The notes: generated by a model not told the origin, from the sequence alone. Positions 47,806 to 57,313 are shown, counted from the first letter of the stretch. The stretch is DNA of 64,000 nucleotides from Achromobacter spanius (GCF_002812705.1 NZ_CP025030.1:3224001-3288000), one strand, 5' to 3'. Translations and numbers: made by a program.

Positions 47806-49409
47806 TTCGCGCCAGATTGGCCGGGCTCGTTGACGGGCAGGGTGATGACAAAGCGGGTGCCCACGCCGACCTTGCTCTGCAGGGTCAGCGAGCCCCCCTG
47901 GTTCTGACAAATGCGCCGAGCCAGATATAGCCCAATACCCATGCCCTGCGTTTCCCGATGCGCGGAACGCCGGAAATGCGGTTCGAACACACGCGCCTGC
48001 TCCTGCTCTTCAATACCCGGGCCACGGTCCACCACGGCCAGCCATGCCATTTGCGCGTCACCGACGCGAACCTGGCCGGTTTCTACCCTGACGGGTTCAT
48101 TGGCCGGCGAATATTTGATCGCGTTGTGAATCAGGTTGCGCACCACGACGCTGGTCAGCGGGCGGTCGCAAAACACGGGCAAGGGGGCGTCCGCTTGAAC
48201 CATCAGCGCGTGAGCGGTGTCGGGTTGCATTGCCGCCGCCACGTCGCGCGCCAGTTCGGCCAGGTCGGTATGTTCGCCGCGCGGCGTCCAGGCCTGATCG
48301 CCCAGACGGTCTTGATTCAGCAACTGATCCATCAATTCCGTCATGCGCGCCACAGAGCGGTGGATGCGGGCCAGGCGCGTGTCGACGGCTTCACCGCTGT
48401 CGGACAGAATCATGTCCAGGGATTGCGCCGCCGCACTGATGGTGGATAGCGGCGCCCGCAGTTCATGTGAAATCAGGGCGTTCATTTGGCGTTGCGTGTC
48501 CAGCGCACCAGCCAGTTCCGCCACACGCAATTCGCCCTGCGCCACGTGTTCCGCATCGGCGTGGTCGTGAACGTCGCGGCGCACGGCGAAGGGCTCGTGG
48601 CTTTGCCACCTGAGCGCCACGCCCAGCAGCGCACCGGCCACCAGCAACAGCCTGGCAAGCTCAATCGGCGTGCCGGTGGTGTCGGCGCCGCTGGACAGCC
48701 AGGCGTCATGGCCCAGCATCCATGCTGATGCCGCGTAGATGCAGGCCAAGGCCATTGCCAGGGGGCGGCCGGCTTTGCGCCGAACGGCTTGCACCGCGAA
48801 CCAGGCCGTCAGCGCCACGCTCAGGCAGGCGCACGTTCCGGCGACCAAGGCTGGAATCAGGCCGCTTTCGGTTTCGTAGACGAAGATCAGCGCCAACGCG
48901 GCCACGCACGCCAGCGCCATGCTGAGGCCGCGGCAGGCGCTGGCAACCCTGGCGGCTTGTGGCGTTCCCGTCTGAGGCCCCCCCGTCTGAGGCCCTCCCG
49001 GCTGAGGCGCCCCCGGCTGAGGCGCCCCCGTCAGCAGAGGAGCGGTCAGCGCCAATAGCGCGGCAAAAGAGCCGGCCTGCAACGCACCGGGCGGCAGCAG
49101 CATGGGTAATGAACGAAATACGCCTTCCAGCAACATGAAGGCCAGGCCCGCGCCGAAAAGCGACGACCGGGTGCAGACCCAGGCCATCAGGCATGCCAGG
49201 CCGCACGTCATCGCCACGCCCGCGGTCAAGCCAAGCAGGATGTCTTCGTAAGGGGACGTGATGCCACGCGCCAGCACCGCGCCAGGCCAGAAGAACGCGC
49301 ACGCCAGCATGCCGAGTCGCAACAAGAGGGCCTGCGATCCGGCGGTGGCGCGTCGTGCACCGCATTGGTGGAAAAAACAGCGGGTGCGAAGAAACAGTCC
49401 TTCCGTCAA
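47787..49409 (-). CDS. Polytopic sensor histidine kinase
   Basis: A 540-residue kinase. The first 280 residues hold about seven or eight membrane segments; no large periplasmic domain is visible, so it may sense within or at the membrane. A five-copy pentapeptide repeat (GAPQP-like) sits in a loop at about residues 126-150. The kinase core has the H-box ISHELRAPLSTI (His near residue 316), the N-box VVRNLIHNAIKYS, and G-boxes VVDRGPGIEEQEQARVFEP and GMGIGLYLARRI. The TTG at 49409 overlaps the stop of the upstream LapD-like gene (TTGA) and is the likely coupled start. It is convergent with the response regulator. Confidence 0.88.
   Translation of the reverse strand: MTEGLFLRTRCFFHQCGARRATAGSQALLLRLGMLACAFFWPGAVLARGITSPYEDILLGLTAGVAMTCGLACLMAWVCTRSSLFGAGLAFMLLEGVFRSLPMLLPPGALQAGSFAALLALTAPLLTGAPQPGAPQPGGPQTGGPQTGTPQAARVASACRGLSMALACVAALALIFVYETESGLIPALVAGTCACLSVALTAWFAVQAVRRKAGRPLAMALACIYAASAWMLGHDAWLSSGADTTGTPIELARLLLVAGALLGVALRWQSHEPFAVRRDVHDHADAEHVAQGELRVAELAGALDTQRQMNALISHELRAPLSTISAAAQSLDMILSDSGEAVDTRLARIHRSVARMTELMDQLLNQDRLGDQAWTPRGEHTDLAELARDVAAAMQPDTAHALMVQADAPLPVFCDRPLTSVVVRNLIHNAIKYSPANEPVRVETGQVRVGDAQMAWLAVVDRGPGIEEQEQARVFEPHFRRSAHRETQGMGIGLYLARRICQNQGGSLTLQSKVGVGTRFVITLPVNEPGQSGANQAANT
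48961..49035. repeat. Five 15-bp tandem repeats inside the histidine kinase gene
   Basis: Units of the form GGCGCCCCCGGCTGA follow each other five times with small changes. They encode on the minus strand the pentapeptides GAPQP, GAPQP, GGPQT, GGPQT and GTPQA. The unit is a multiple of three, so copy-number change keeps the frame. Confidence 0.9.
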
Positions 49410-51376
49410 CTAGGAACCCATTGATGATCCGGCGCGAGTTCGCGCGTAAGGGCGAAGTTTACGACAGCCCCGCGTATCGCGCGGACACCCAGATCTTCCA
49501 GGATGTCCTGGGTGGCCAGGTCGGGCACGTCTTCGGCATAGACGGCCATGCCCAGGGTTGCCGCGGTGGTCATGACGGTGGCGGCCAGGTGCTGGCTGCC
49601 GGGGCTGTAGAGCAAGCCGGTAATGAAGCTGCCACACAGCTTTAAATACGACACGGGGAATTCGTGCAGCCGTTCCATTGCGCCGAACTGCTGCGACAGC
49701 CGAGACAGGCCGACGCGGCCGCCAGCCGCCGTGACGATGTTGCAAAGCTGGCGCAGATCGGCGGCTTGCTCGATCAGCCCGTCGGCGTCTACCTCGATGA
49801 TCAGGCGCACGGTCAATGCCGGGCGGTCGGCCAGCATGCGTTCAAGCCGCGACAGGAACGAGCTTTGCGCCAGCGACGCCAGGGAAACCGGCACCGTCAG
49901 CGCCGCCGAATGGGTGAACAGCCAGTCCAGTCCCAAGCGGATAGCCTGTATGTCGCATTCGGCCGACAGGCCCAGGCGAACCGCGGGCGGCATGAAAATT
50001 GAAGCCGGAACGGGATCGCCACCGGTCGTGTCGTGCAACGTCAGGCTGGCTTCATGGTGAAGCAGCTCGCCCTGCACGGCATGCAGCGGCAGTACCGATA
50101 GCGAAAATCGATGCTGTTCCAGGGCGGTGACCAAGGCGTCGTGCCAACTGTATTCGCCGATGCGCGTGCTGTCGGCCGCCTGGCTGGCGGGGGTGATCTG
50201 ATCGTCTTCGGCGCTTTCAGCGCACATCAGGGCGTGGTCCAGCCGCGCCAGCGTATCGCTCATGTTGTCACCGGGGGCGTAAGCGGCCATCGCCAGCGCC
50301 CAGCGACACCATCCGTATTTGTCCATGGGCACCCGCAGCGAACGCAGTTCGCGTCGTACCCGTTCGGCCAGCACGCTGGCCTGAGGTGCCGAGGTGCGGG
50401 GCATCAAGAGCGCGAAGTCCGAGCCGCTGATCCGGGCAAGTTGCGCCGTGGGTCCGCCAAATTCGGTAATCAGCTTGCGCAGGCGGTCGGATGACGATCG
50501 CAGCCACTGATCCGTGAACGCGCGCGACAGATGGCGGTTGATCTGGGCCAGATCGCGCTGTCGGAACATCAGGACGTGGCCGCCCGCTTCCCAGGTTTTA
50601 TCGGCCAGCGCCGCTCGGAATTGGTCAATGAAATGCTTGCGGTTGGACAGGCGGGTGATCGGGTCCCGATAGATTTCGCTTTGCAGCGATTCAATCTTGG
50701 CATTCTGTTCTTCGACGGTGGCGGCCACCCGGCGCTGCGCGTCAACCAGAGCCTGGTCCACGCCCGCCAGTTCACACGATCCGCTTGGCGGGGCATTGTG
50801 GCCGGGCGCCAAGGCGCGTACACGTTCGCAGATGTCGCGCGACGTCCTCGCCTCAATCCATCGCACCAGGTTGATGGCGAACAGCGCCCAGAAGACGCCC
50901 GCCGCCAACACCAGCCCCAGGACCCGGACCCCACCTTGCCACAGCGTGTCGCGCGCTAATCGGGTATCCGCTTGCACCGTTACCGTGCCGCGCGCGCCGC
51001 CATCCAGCGACACATAGGGACGCGATATCGGCGGGGCCTGGACCATCAGCCAGGCATTGCGCCAATCGCCGTTGCGGGCGGCGGTGGCTTGCGCGTTGTT
51101 CCGCTCAATGATGGAGGCATCGCCTTCGTTGGTGATGCGCACCTGCGTATACAGCCCCTGCTCGAACAATTCATCAGCCAACGCTGCCCGTTCTTCGTGG
51201 CTGGATGAGGCGTGCGCCAAGGCCCACGCCAGTGCGCTGGCCCCGCCCTCGCTCTGCTGGGCAAGTTGGGCGTTCAGATAGCGATGGGCGGCCAGCATCC
51301 CCAGCGCCTGGGCGCCAAGCAGGATGAAGCCGACCAGGAGAGCAGTGCAAAAAAGTAATCGGCGTAATGTCGACAT
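49406..51376 (-). CDS. LapD-like c-di-GMP receptor, paralogue without the LapG-binding tryptophan
   Basis: A 656-residue membrane protein with the LapD layout: N-terminal membrane helix, periplasmic output domain (about 30-145), second helix (VLGLVLAAGVFWALFAINLV), HAMP, a coil, then degenerate GGDEF (RISGSDFALLMP) and degenerate EAL (HHEASLTL) domains. It should bind rather than make or break c-di-GMP. In a by-eye alignment with the LapD at 55350-57296, the loop residue matching W125 is glycine, so binding to LapG in the known way is doubtful. ATG 51376 has GGGAA upstream; the frame is open to 51499. The stop overlaps the start of the histidine kinase gene. Confidence 0.85.
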   Translation of the reverse strand: MSTLRRLLFCTALLVGFILLGAQALGMLAAHRYLNAQLAQQSEGGASALAWALAHASSSHEERAALADELFEQGLYTQVRITNEGDASIIERNNAQATAARNGDWRNAWLMVQAPPISRPYVSLDGGARGTVTVQADTRLARDTLWQGGVRVLGLVLAAGVFWALFAINLVRWIEARTSRDICERVRALAPGHNAPPSGSCELAGVDQALVDAQRRVAATVEEQNAKIESLQSEIYRDPITRLSNRKHFIDQFRAALADKTWEAGGHVLMFRQRDLAQINRHLSRAFTDQWLRSSSDRLRKLITEFGGPTAQLARISGSDFALLMPRTSAPQASVLAERVRRELRSLRVPMDKYGWCRWALAMAAYAPGDNMSDTLARLDHALMCAESAEDDQITPASQAADSTRIGEYSWHDALVTALEQHRFSLSVLPLHAVQGELLHHEASLTLHDTTGGDPVPASIFMPPAVRLGLSAECDIQAIRLGLDWLFTHSAALTVPVSLASLAQSSFLSRLERMLADRPALTVRLIIEVDADGLIEQAADLRQLCNIVTAAGGRVGLSRLSQQFGAMERLHEFPVSYLKLCGSFITGLLYSPGSQHLAATVMTTAATLGMAVYAEDVPDLATQDILEDLGVRAIRGAVVNFALTRELAPDHQWVPS

Positions 51377-51900
51377 GTGGTTGAGTTCCCTTTGCGGGCA
51401 GCAAGCGCGCGTGTCGAAGACTGCATGGCCGCCGGTTAAAGGGCGTCGGGCAACGAGGGTGCTCGACGTAAAGAAGCCTGGATAAGAAACGTGACACACG
51501 TTACTAATACTCCAGCGGCACCGCTTACACTGTAATTCGGCATGTCACATAACGTACAGAATATTACGAAATTCGGCGCAACGTCAGACGAGCTATGCAA
51601 TTATTTCGATTGTGCTGATACCAGCTTGAGAACTATTGAGACAGGGCGTATTAATTTTTGGGGCTTCGCTGTCGTAGTAAGGGCAGGGCATGGGTCAAGG
51701 GACCGGCCGGCATTCTGCTACCAAGGACCGACATGACCACCCTCAAGCGAGTAAAGAGCCTTCAGATTTCAAGGAAAAGAGGCGCGTTGCCTCCGAAGTG
51801 TGGCGTTTTTTTGCGAAAATAATGCATAATTTAAAAAATGTTACAGCCCTTGGGTTCTTTCCTGGACCGCAACGCCAAGGGTATCTAGATAGGGGGCTCC
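51377..51900. other. Divergent intergenic region between the LapD-like and GGDEF/EAL genes
   Basis: About 520 bp with lower GC content than the genes around it. No supported gene; the small frame from 51542 lacks a ribosome-binding site and recognisable features. A perfect palindrome lies at 51488-51502. CCCTTGG (from about 51846) and CCAAGGG just before the GTG at 51901 could pair in the 5' leader of the GGDEF/EAL gene. Promoters for both genes must lie here. Confidence 0.5.
51488..51502. promoter_or_regulatory. Perfect palindrome AACGTG-ACA-CACGTT, operator candidate
   Basis: Six-base arms with a three-base centre form a perfect inverted repeat 112 bp upstream of the LapD-like gene. A GTGACA in it recurs inverted as TGTCAC at 51543-51548. 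It may bind a dimeric regulator; which one is unknown. Confidence 0.35.
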
Positions 51901-53284
51901 GTGCGTGAGAGTTACCTGCTCGCACTGTGCCTGACGCTCACGGGCGCACTGGCAGCGATAAGTTGGTTTTTCGTGCGCCGCGATCGCGTGCTGCGTCGCC
52001 GCCTGACGCGCGACGAGTTGACCGGCGTCCTGAGCCAGCAGGAATTGCATCGGCGCGCCCGGGCTTGGCTGACGCAAAAAGACGGGCCGGCGCGCCGAGG
52101 CGCGTTTTTTCTTGTCGGTTTCGAGCAATATGCCGAGATCAGCGCCATGCTGCGCGCGGGCGAAGACCAGACCCTTTTGGTGCTTGTCGCCAACCGCCTG
52201 AGCCTGATCACGCGCACGCTGGGCGGTATGGTCGCTCGTAGTGGCACCGACACCTTTACCATCTGCGTGCCGGAAGTGGACGAGGTGGGCGCAGCCCAGG
52301 TGTCCAACAAACTGCTGGAAGACTTGAGCGAACCTTATGAATTGGGGGGGGCGTCCCCTGATCGCCGTGTTCAGGGTGGGCGCGGCCTTGTACCCGGAAC
52401 ATGGGCGCACGGTCGAAGAACTGCAACGTTGCGTGCAGGTGGCGCTGGTGCCTCTGAAGGAGCGCGGCGGGCCGGGGTGGAATCTGTTCGATTTCCGCCT
52501 GTTGGCACGGCATCGGGACCAGCAGGGTCTGGAGAACGACCTGCGGCTGGCCTTGACTACGCCGGCCATGGAGCAATTCGAGCTCTTTTACCAGCCGGTT
52601 TGCGACAGCGGCTCGGGCGTGGTGCAGGGGTGCGAAGCGCTGTTGCGCTGGCATCACCCGACGCTGGGCAGTGTGTCGCCGGCCGTCACCATTGAGCTGG
52701 CCGAGCGCAGCGGGCTGATCGTGCCCCTGGGCGCCTGGATCCTGGAACGCGCGTGTTCTCAGGCCGCGCTGTGGCCGCCGGCCTGGCGTGTGCATGTGAA
52801 CCTGTCCGTCAAGCAGATGAATGAAGACGGGCTGGTGCAATTGGTGTCCGACGTCTTGGCCACCACGCAACTGTCGCCGCGCAAACTGGTGCTGGAGATC
52901 ACGGAATCGATCTTCATCCTGCATTACGAAAGACAGGTGAAGATGCTGAACACGCTGCGCGCCCAGGGCATCGGCATTGCGCTGGACGATTTCGGTTGCG
53001 GCTATTCCAGCCTGAATCATTTGCGCCATTTGCCCATCGATTGGGTGAAGATTGATCGCAGCTTCATTTCCGCGCTGGAGTCCGACGCCGGCAGCCGCGA
53101 GGTCGTCTCGGCGCTGTTCGGGCTATGCCAGGCGATGCGCCTGCCCGTCGTGGCCGAAGGCGTTGAAACCGAAGGCCAGCGCGAAATCCTGAAGTCGCTG
53201 GGCTGCCGCGTGATGCAGGGGTTTCTACTTGGGCGGCCAGCGCCGGCTGCTGAAATCCAGGCTTTGGCCCTGGCGGTGTCATAA
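51901..53284 (+). pseudogene. GGDEF/EAL c-di-GMP phosphodiesterase, frame broken at a G8 run (possibly phase-variable)
   Basis: Two overlapping frames together make one protein of about 460 residues: an N-terminal membrane helix (LLALCLTLTGALAAISWFFV), a degenerate GGDEF domain (RSGTDTFTICVP at the active-site position) and a full EAL domain. The EAL residues are intact: CEALLRW, VNLSVKQM, LEITES, ALDDFGCGYSSL, VKIDRSF and VVAEGVE, so the product should degrade c-di-GMP. The first frame (GTG 51901) passes into the second at a run of eight Gs (52344-52351); seven Gs would join them exactly (EPYELGG-RPLIAVF). The run may be phase-variable, a true inactivating mutation or a sequencing error. Confidence 0.85.
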
Positions 53285-53320
53285 TCGGGGTTGCTTGCAA
53301 ACCCGACCTGTTGACTACCT

Positions 53321-54388
53321 ATGCCCGGCAATACCCTTGGTACTCTTTTTACCGTCACGAATTTCGGCGAATCCCACGGGCCGGCTATCGGTTGCGTGGT
53401 GGACGGCTGCCCCCCGGGGCTGAGTCTGGACGCGTCCGATATCCAGTTGGAGCTGGATCGCCGCCGCCCTGGCACCTCGCGCCATGTCACGCAGCGCCAG
53501 GAAGCCGATCAGGTCGAAATCCTCTCCGGGGTATATGAAGGTGTCACCACCGGCACGCCGATCGGCCTGCTGATCCGCAACACTGATGCTCGCAGCAAAG
53601 ACTATTCGAACATCGCCGACACGTTTCGGCCCGGCCATGCCGATTTTGCCTACTGGCGCAAGTTTGGCGTGCGCGACCCGCGCGGTGGCGGCCGTTCATC
53701 GGCCCGCCTGACGGCGCCTACGGTCGCGGCCGGCGCCATCGCCAAGAAGTGGCTGGCCGAGCAATACGGCGTCAAGGTGCGCGGCTACATGAGCCAGTTG
53801 GGTCCGGTCGCCATCCCGTTCCTGTCCTGGGACGAAGTGCCCAACAACCCTTTCTACGCACCTAACGCCGAGGTCGTGCCGGAACTGGAAGCCTATATGG
53901 ACCAGTTGCGCCGCGATGGCGATTCGGTTGGCGCCCGCATTGAAGTCGTGGCCGAGAACCTGCCCGCAGGCTGGGGCGAGCCCATCTACGACCGCCTGGA
54001 TGCCGACATCGCGCACGTGATGATGGGGTTGAACGCCGTCAAGGGCGTGTCCATCGGCGCGGGCTTTGACTGCATTGCGCAGCGCGGCTCCGAGCATGGT
54101 GACGAAATCACGCCTGATGGCTTTCTGACCAATCACGCCGGTGGCGTGTTGGGCGGCATTTCAACGGGCCAGCCGATCACCGTGTCGCTGGCCATCAAGC
54201 CCACGTCCAGCATCCGCGTGGAACGTCGCTCGGTCAACCGCGCGAACGAACCCGTCATGGTGCAAACGCTGGGCCGTCACGACCCTTGCGTCGGCATTCG
54301 CGCAACGCCCATCGCGGAAGCCATGCTGGCGCTGGTGCTGATCGACCACGCGCTGCGCCATCGTGGGCAGTGCGGCGATCCCCTCTGA
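53321..54388 (+). CDS. aroC: Chorismate synthase
   Basis: AroC forms chorismate from EPSP with reduced FMN, the last step of the shikimate pathway. The 355-residue product starts [20 protein letters not shown] and shows [27 protein letters not shown] and [11 protein letters not shown], all typical. The length matches E. coli (361). It follows the GGDEF/EAL gene by 36 bp on the same strand and precedes an M48 peptidase gene by 38 bp. Confidence 0.98.
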   Translation: MPGNTLGTLFTVTNFGESHGPAIGCVVDGCPPGLSLDASDIQLELDRRRPGTSRHVTQRQEADQVEILSGVYEGVTTGTPIGLLIRNTDARSKDYSNIADTFRPGHADFAYWRKFGVRDPRGGGRSSARLTAPTVAAGAIAKKWLAEQYGVKVRGYMSQLGPVAIPFLSWDEVPNNPFYAPNAEVVPELEAYMDQLRRDGDSVGARIEVVAENLPAGWGEPIYDRLDADIAHVMMGLNAVKGVSIGAGFDCIAQRGSEHGDEITPDGFLTNHAGGVLGGISTGQPITVSLAIKPTSSIRVERRSVNRANEPVMVQTLGRHDPCVGIRATPIAEAMLALVLIDHALRHRGQCGDPL

Positions 54389-54426
54389 TCCCCCGGCGTT
54401 CTCGCCATTGTTTCCAGGAGGCCGTC

Positions 54427-55254
54427 ATGAATCGTAAACGTCATCTGTTGCGCGGCGCTGGCGCCGGGCTTGCCCTGGCCGTGCTGGCGGGCTGCACGGG
54501 CATGAACACCACGCAGTCCGGCGCCATCGGCGTCAACCGTACGCAGTACATGTCCAGCCTGGTGCCGTCCCAAGCGCTGGAGCAGGAAGCCAGCCAGCAA
54601 TACGCCGACATCCTCAAACAGGCGCAAGCCAAGGGCTTGCTGGATCGCGATGCGCAGCAATTGGCGCGCGTGCGCACCATTTCCCAGCGGCTTGTTGCGC
54701 AGGCGGGCATTTTTCGCCCAGATGCGGCGGGCTGGAAATGGGAAGTCCACGTCTTGTCCAGCGATGAGGTCAACGCCTGGTGCATGCCCGGGGGCAAGAT
54801 TGCCGTCTATACCGGCCTGATCTCCAAGATCAAGCCGACCGACGATGAGCTTGCCGCAGTGATCGGCCACGAGATTGCCCACGCGCTGCGCGAGCATGCG
54901 CGTGAGCGCGTTTCGCAGCAGATGGCCACGAACCTGGGCTTGTCGGTGTTGTCGATCGCCACGGGTTCCAGCGCTGCTTCCGACCTGGGCGGCCAGCTGA
55001 CCGACGTGATGTTCTCGTTGCCCAACAGCCGCACGCATGAAACGGAAGCGGATCGCATGGGTGTCGAACTGGCGGCCCGGGCAGGTTACGACCCCCGCGC
55101 CGCGGTGACCTTATGGCAAAAGATGGGGGCGGCCAGTAGCGGCAGTGCGCCGCCGGAAATCTTGTCGACGCACCCGTCGGCCGAGTCTCGCATCACCGAT
55201 CTGCAAGCCGCCGCCCAGCAAGTATTGCCGCTGTATCAGCAGGCGAAGAAATAG
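54427..55254 (+). CDS. M48-family metalloprotease lipoprotein (LoiP/YcaL-like)
   Basis: A 275-residue zinc peptidase anchored in the envelope. The signal peptide ends with lipobox LAGC (C23). The zinc motif HEIAH is at 148-152, and the third ligand glutamate is in HETEADRMG. The end of the protein has LSTHPSAESRI. Relatives such as LoiP and BepA act in outer-membrane quality control. The start ATG 54427 follows AGGAGG; the frame is open upstream inside aroC but not conserved. A terminator follows. Confidence 0.92.
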   Translation: MNRKRHLLRGAGAGLALAVLAGCTGMNTTQSGAIGVNRTQYMSSLVPSQALEQEASQQYADILKQAQAKGLLDRDAQQLARVRTISQRLVAQAGIFRPDAAGWKWEVHVLSSDEVNAWCMPGGKIAVYTGLISKIKPTDDELAAVIGHEIAHALREHARERVSQQMATNLGLSVLSIATGSSAASDLGGQLTDVMFSLPNSRTHETEADRMGVELAARAGYDPRAAVTLWQKMGAASSGSAPPEILSTHPSAESRITDLQAAAQQVLPLYQQAKK

Positions 55255-55284
55255 CGGCGTCATCGCGCAGCAGCCACGCAAGAA

Positions 55285-55320
55285 AATAAGCCGCCCGGTG
55301 TCAAACCCTGGCGGCTTATT
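55285..55320. terminator. Bidirectional intrinsic terminator between the M48 gene and lapD
   Basis: AATAAGCCGCC (55285-55295) pairs with GGCGGCTTATT (55310-55320). A/T bases on both sides make it suitable for both converging genes. Confidence 0.8.
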
Positions 55321-55349
55321 CGTTGATGCGTCGTTGATGCGCGGCGCGA

Positions 55350-57296
55350 CTACGCCGAGTTTGCCACGCGCTTCACGCCAGGGCCACGCATGACCTCAAT
55401 GCCCAAGCCGGCCAGGATGCGCTGCGTTTCAGCGTCCGGCACGTCTTCGGCGTATACGTCGATGTTCAAGGCACGAGCGGTTTCCAGCACCGAGGCCGTC
55501 AACTGTTGGCTGCCCGGGCTTTGCGACATCCCTCCCACAAAGCCGCCACCCAGTTTTACGTAGGACAAAGGCAGCGTGTGCAATTGGGCCACCGCACCGA
55601 ATTGCTGCGCCAGGCGGCGCACGCCAATATGCGCGCCAAAGTCCGAGACAACGCGGGCCAGCGTGGCGATCTGCTCGTGGCATTCCACGAGACCGTGCGC
55701 ATCAATCTCCAGAAACAGGCGATGGGCCAAGGGCCGGTGTTCCGTCAGCATCAGGGCCAATTGGCGGAAGAACTTCTGGCCTCGCAAGGACGGCAAGGCG
55801 ACCCGCACCGCCAGTTCACCGTCATGGGTGGCAAGCCAGTCCAGGCCAAGGCGCACCGATTCCAGGTCGCAATCCGCCACCAGGTCCAGGCGCACCGCGG
55901 GGGGGATGAACAGCGTAGCGGGAATGGCAACCTGGTCGGCGGACGTGCGCAGCATCAGCATGGCCTCGGTGCGCAAGGCGGTGCCGTCGGCCGCCAGCAG
56001 TCGTTCCGTGGCCAGTTCGAAGTGCTTTTCTTCCAGCGCGGACAGAATGGCGTCCTTCCAGGCCCGCTCTCCCGACTCCGACGGCGATTGCATGTCCGTT
56101 GCGCCCGCGATCACGACCTGATCGTTGTTGGCGCTTTCCGCGCGCATCAGGCCGAAGTCCAGGCGCGCCAGCACCGGGCCGGCCTGATTGCCCCGGCCGT
56201 AGTCCGTCATGGCCAAGGCCCAGCGGCAAAGATGGCCTTCCCCAACGGGAATGCGCGTGGCATGCAGGTCGGCCCGCAACTGCTCGGCCACCATCATGGC
56301 CTGTGGCGCGGCGCAGCCGGGCAGCAACAACGCAAAGTCCGAACCGTTCAGGCGGGCCAGCAAAGGCGACGCCACGTGCAGCGCCTTCAGCGCACCCTGA
56401 ATCCGTTCGCACGCGGCGCGCAGCCATTGGTCGATGAATTCGCGCGGCATGTGGCGGTTCAGGTCAGCCAGGTCGCGTTGGCGGAACACCAGCACGTGCC
56501 CGCCCGCGACGGTCGGCGCTTCAAGCGCGCGCCGGAATTCGTTCACGAAGTATTTGCGGTTCGGCAAGCGGGTCACCGGGTCCTGGTTCAGCTCCAGTTC
56601 CAAAGATTCGATCTTGGCGTTCTGTTCTTCCACGCTGGCGTACACGCGCTCGCGGGTCTGGTTCAACGCCTGTACCACGCCCGACAACTCGGGCACGCGC
56701 GCCTCGACCTGCTCGGGCGGGGTGTCTTGGCCGATGCTGCGGACATGGTCGCTGATCTCGCGCAGCAGACGGTTCTTGATCCATCCCACCAACACAAAGG
56801 CAAACACGGCCCACAACACACCTGCGCCGACCACCAGCGCAATCATCTTCACGCTGCTGCGCCACAGGGCTTCCCAGGCGTACGAATCATTGGCGATCAA
56901 GGTCACTTCGCCCAACTGGCGCCAGCCGTCGCTGACCGCGTGGCTGGCCGGTTGCGTGTCCAGCGGCGCCAGCTTCTGAAACCAGGCGGGAACCGCATTC
57001 GGCGTGGCGGTGGACCTGCGCTCGATCAGCACCTTGCCTTCGGGGTCCGCCAGGCGAACCAGCGAGAAATGCCCCCCGTCGTACAGCGCCGATATCAGCA
57101 ATTCCTGCAGCACCGGATCGTTATTGGCGGGCTGCGACAACGACAGCGCCAGCGACACCGCCGCATCGGTGCTTTGCACCTGCAACTGGCCAGACAGGTA
57201 TTCGCGCGCCGAGTTGATGCTGAGCGCCAACGTGCCCAGCAGGATGACGCCGATCGCGAGGGTCACGCTAAGCAGTAACTGTCGAAGTATGGACAT
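55350..57296 (-). CDS. lapD: c-di-GMP receptor LapD
   Basis: LapD holds the protease LapG at the periplasmic face when its cytoplasmic EAL domain binds c-di-GMP, so that the adhesin stays uncut. The 648-residue product has two membrane helices (about 8-28 and 150-172), a periplasmic LapD/MoxY-type domain with G124-W125 at the position of the tryptophan known to enter LapG, HAMP, a signalling coil, degenerate GGDEF (LNGSDFALLLP) and degenerate EAL (RTEAMLML). ATG 57296 has GGAAA upstream and gives family-like numbering; ATG 57314, overlapping the lapG stop by ATGA, is six codons longer and also possible. Confidence 0.92.
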   Translation of the reverse strand: MSILRQLLLSVTLAIGVILLGTLALSINSAREYLSGQLQVQSTDAAVSLALSLSQPANNDPVLQELLISALYDGGHFSLVRLADPEGKVLIERRSTATPNAVPAWFQKLAPLDTQPASHAVSDGWRQLGEVTLIANDSYAWEALWRSSVKMIALVVGAGVLWAVFAFVLVGWIKNRLLREISDHVRSIGQDTPPEQVEARVPELSGVVQALNQTRERVYASVEEQNAKIESLELELNQDPVTRLPNRKYFVNEFRRALEAPTVAGGHVLVFRQRDLADLNRHMPREFIDQWLRAACERIQGALKALHVASPLLARLNGSDFALLLPGCAAPQAMMVAEQLRADLHATRIPVGEGHLCRWALAMTDYGRGNQAGPVLARLDFGLMRAESANNDQVVIAGATDMQSPSESGERAWKDAILSALEEKHFELATERLLAADGTALRTEAMLMLRTSADQVAIPATLFIPPAVRLDLVADCDLESVRLGLDWLATHDGELAVRVALPSLRGQKFFRQLALMLTEHRPLAHRLFLEIDAHGLVECHEQIATLARVVSDFGAHIGVRRLAQQFGAVAQLHTLPLSYVKLGGGFVGGMSQSPGSQQLTASVLETARALNIDVYAEDVPDAETQRILAGLGIEVMRGPGVKRVANSA

Positions 57297-57313
57297 AGTC
57301 TTGTTTCCGGCCA

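Noticed and set aside
51542..51736. 64-residue frame upstream of the GGDEF/EAL gene
   Set aside because: No ribosome-binding site, no recognisable feature, and the region is needed for divergent promoters.
55506..57278. 590-residue plus-strand frame opposite lapD
   Set aside because: Complementary to a clear lapD; Arg/His/Gln-rich shadow.
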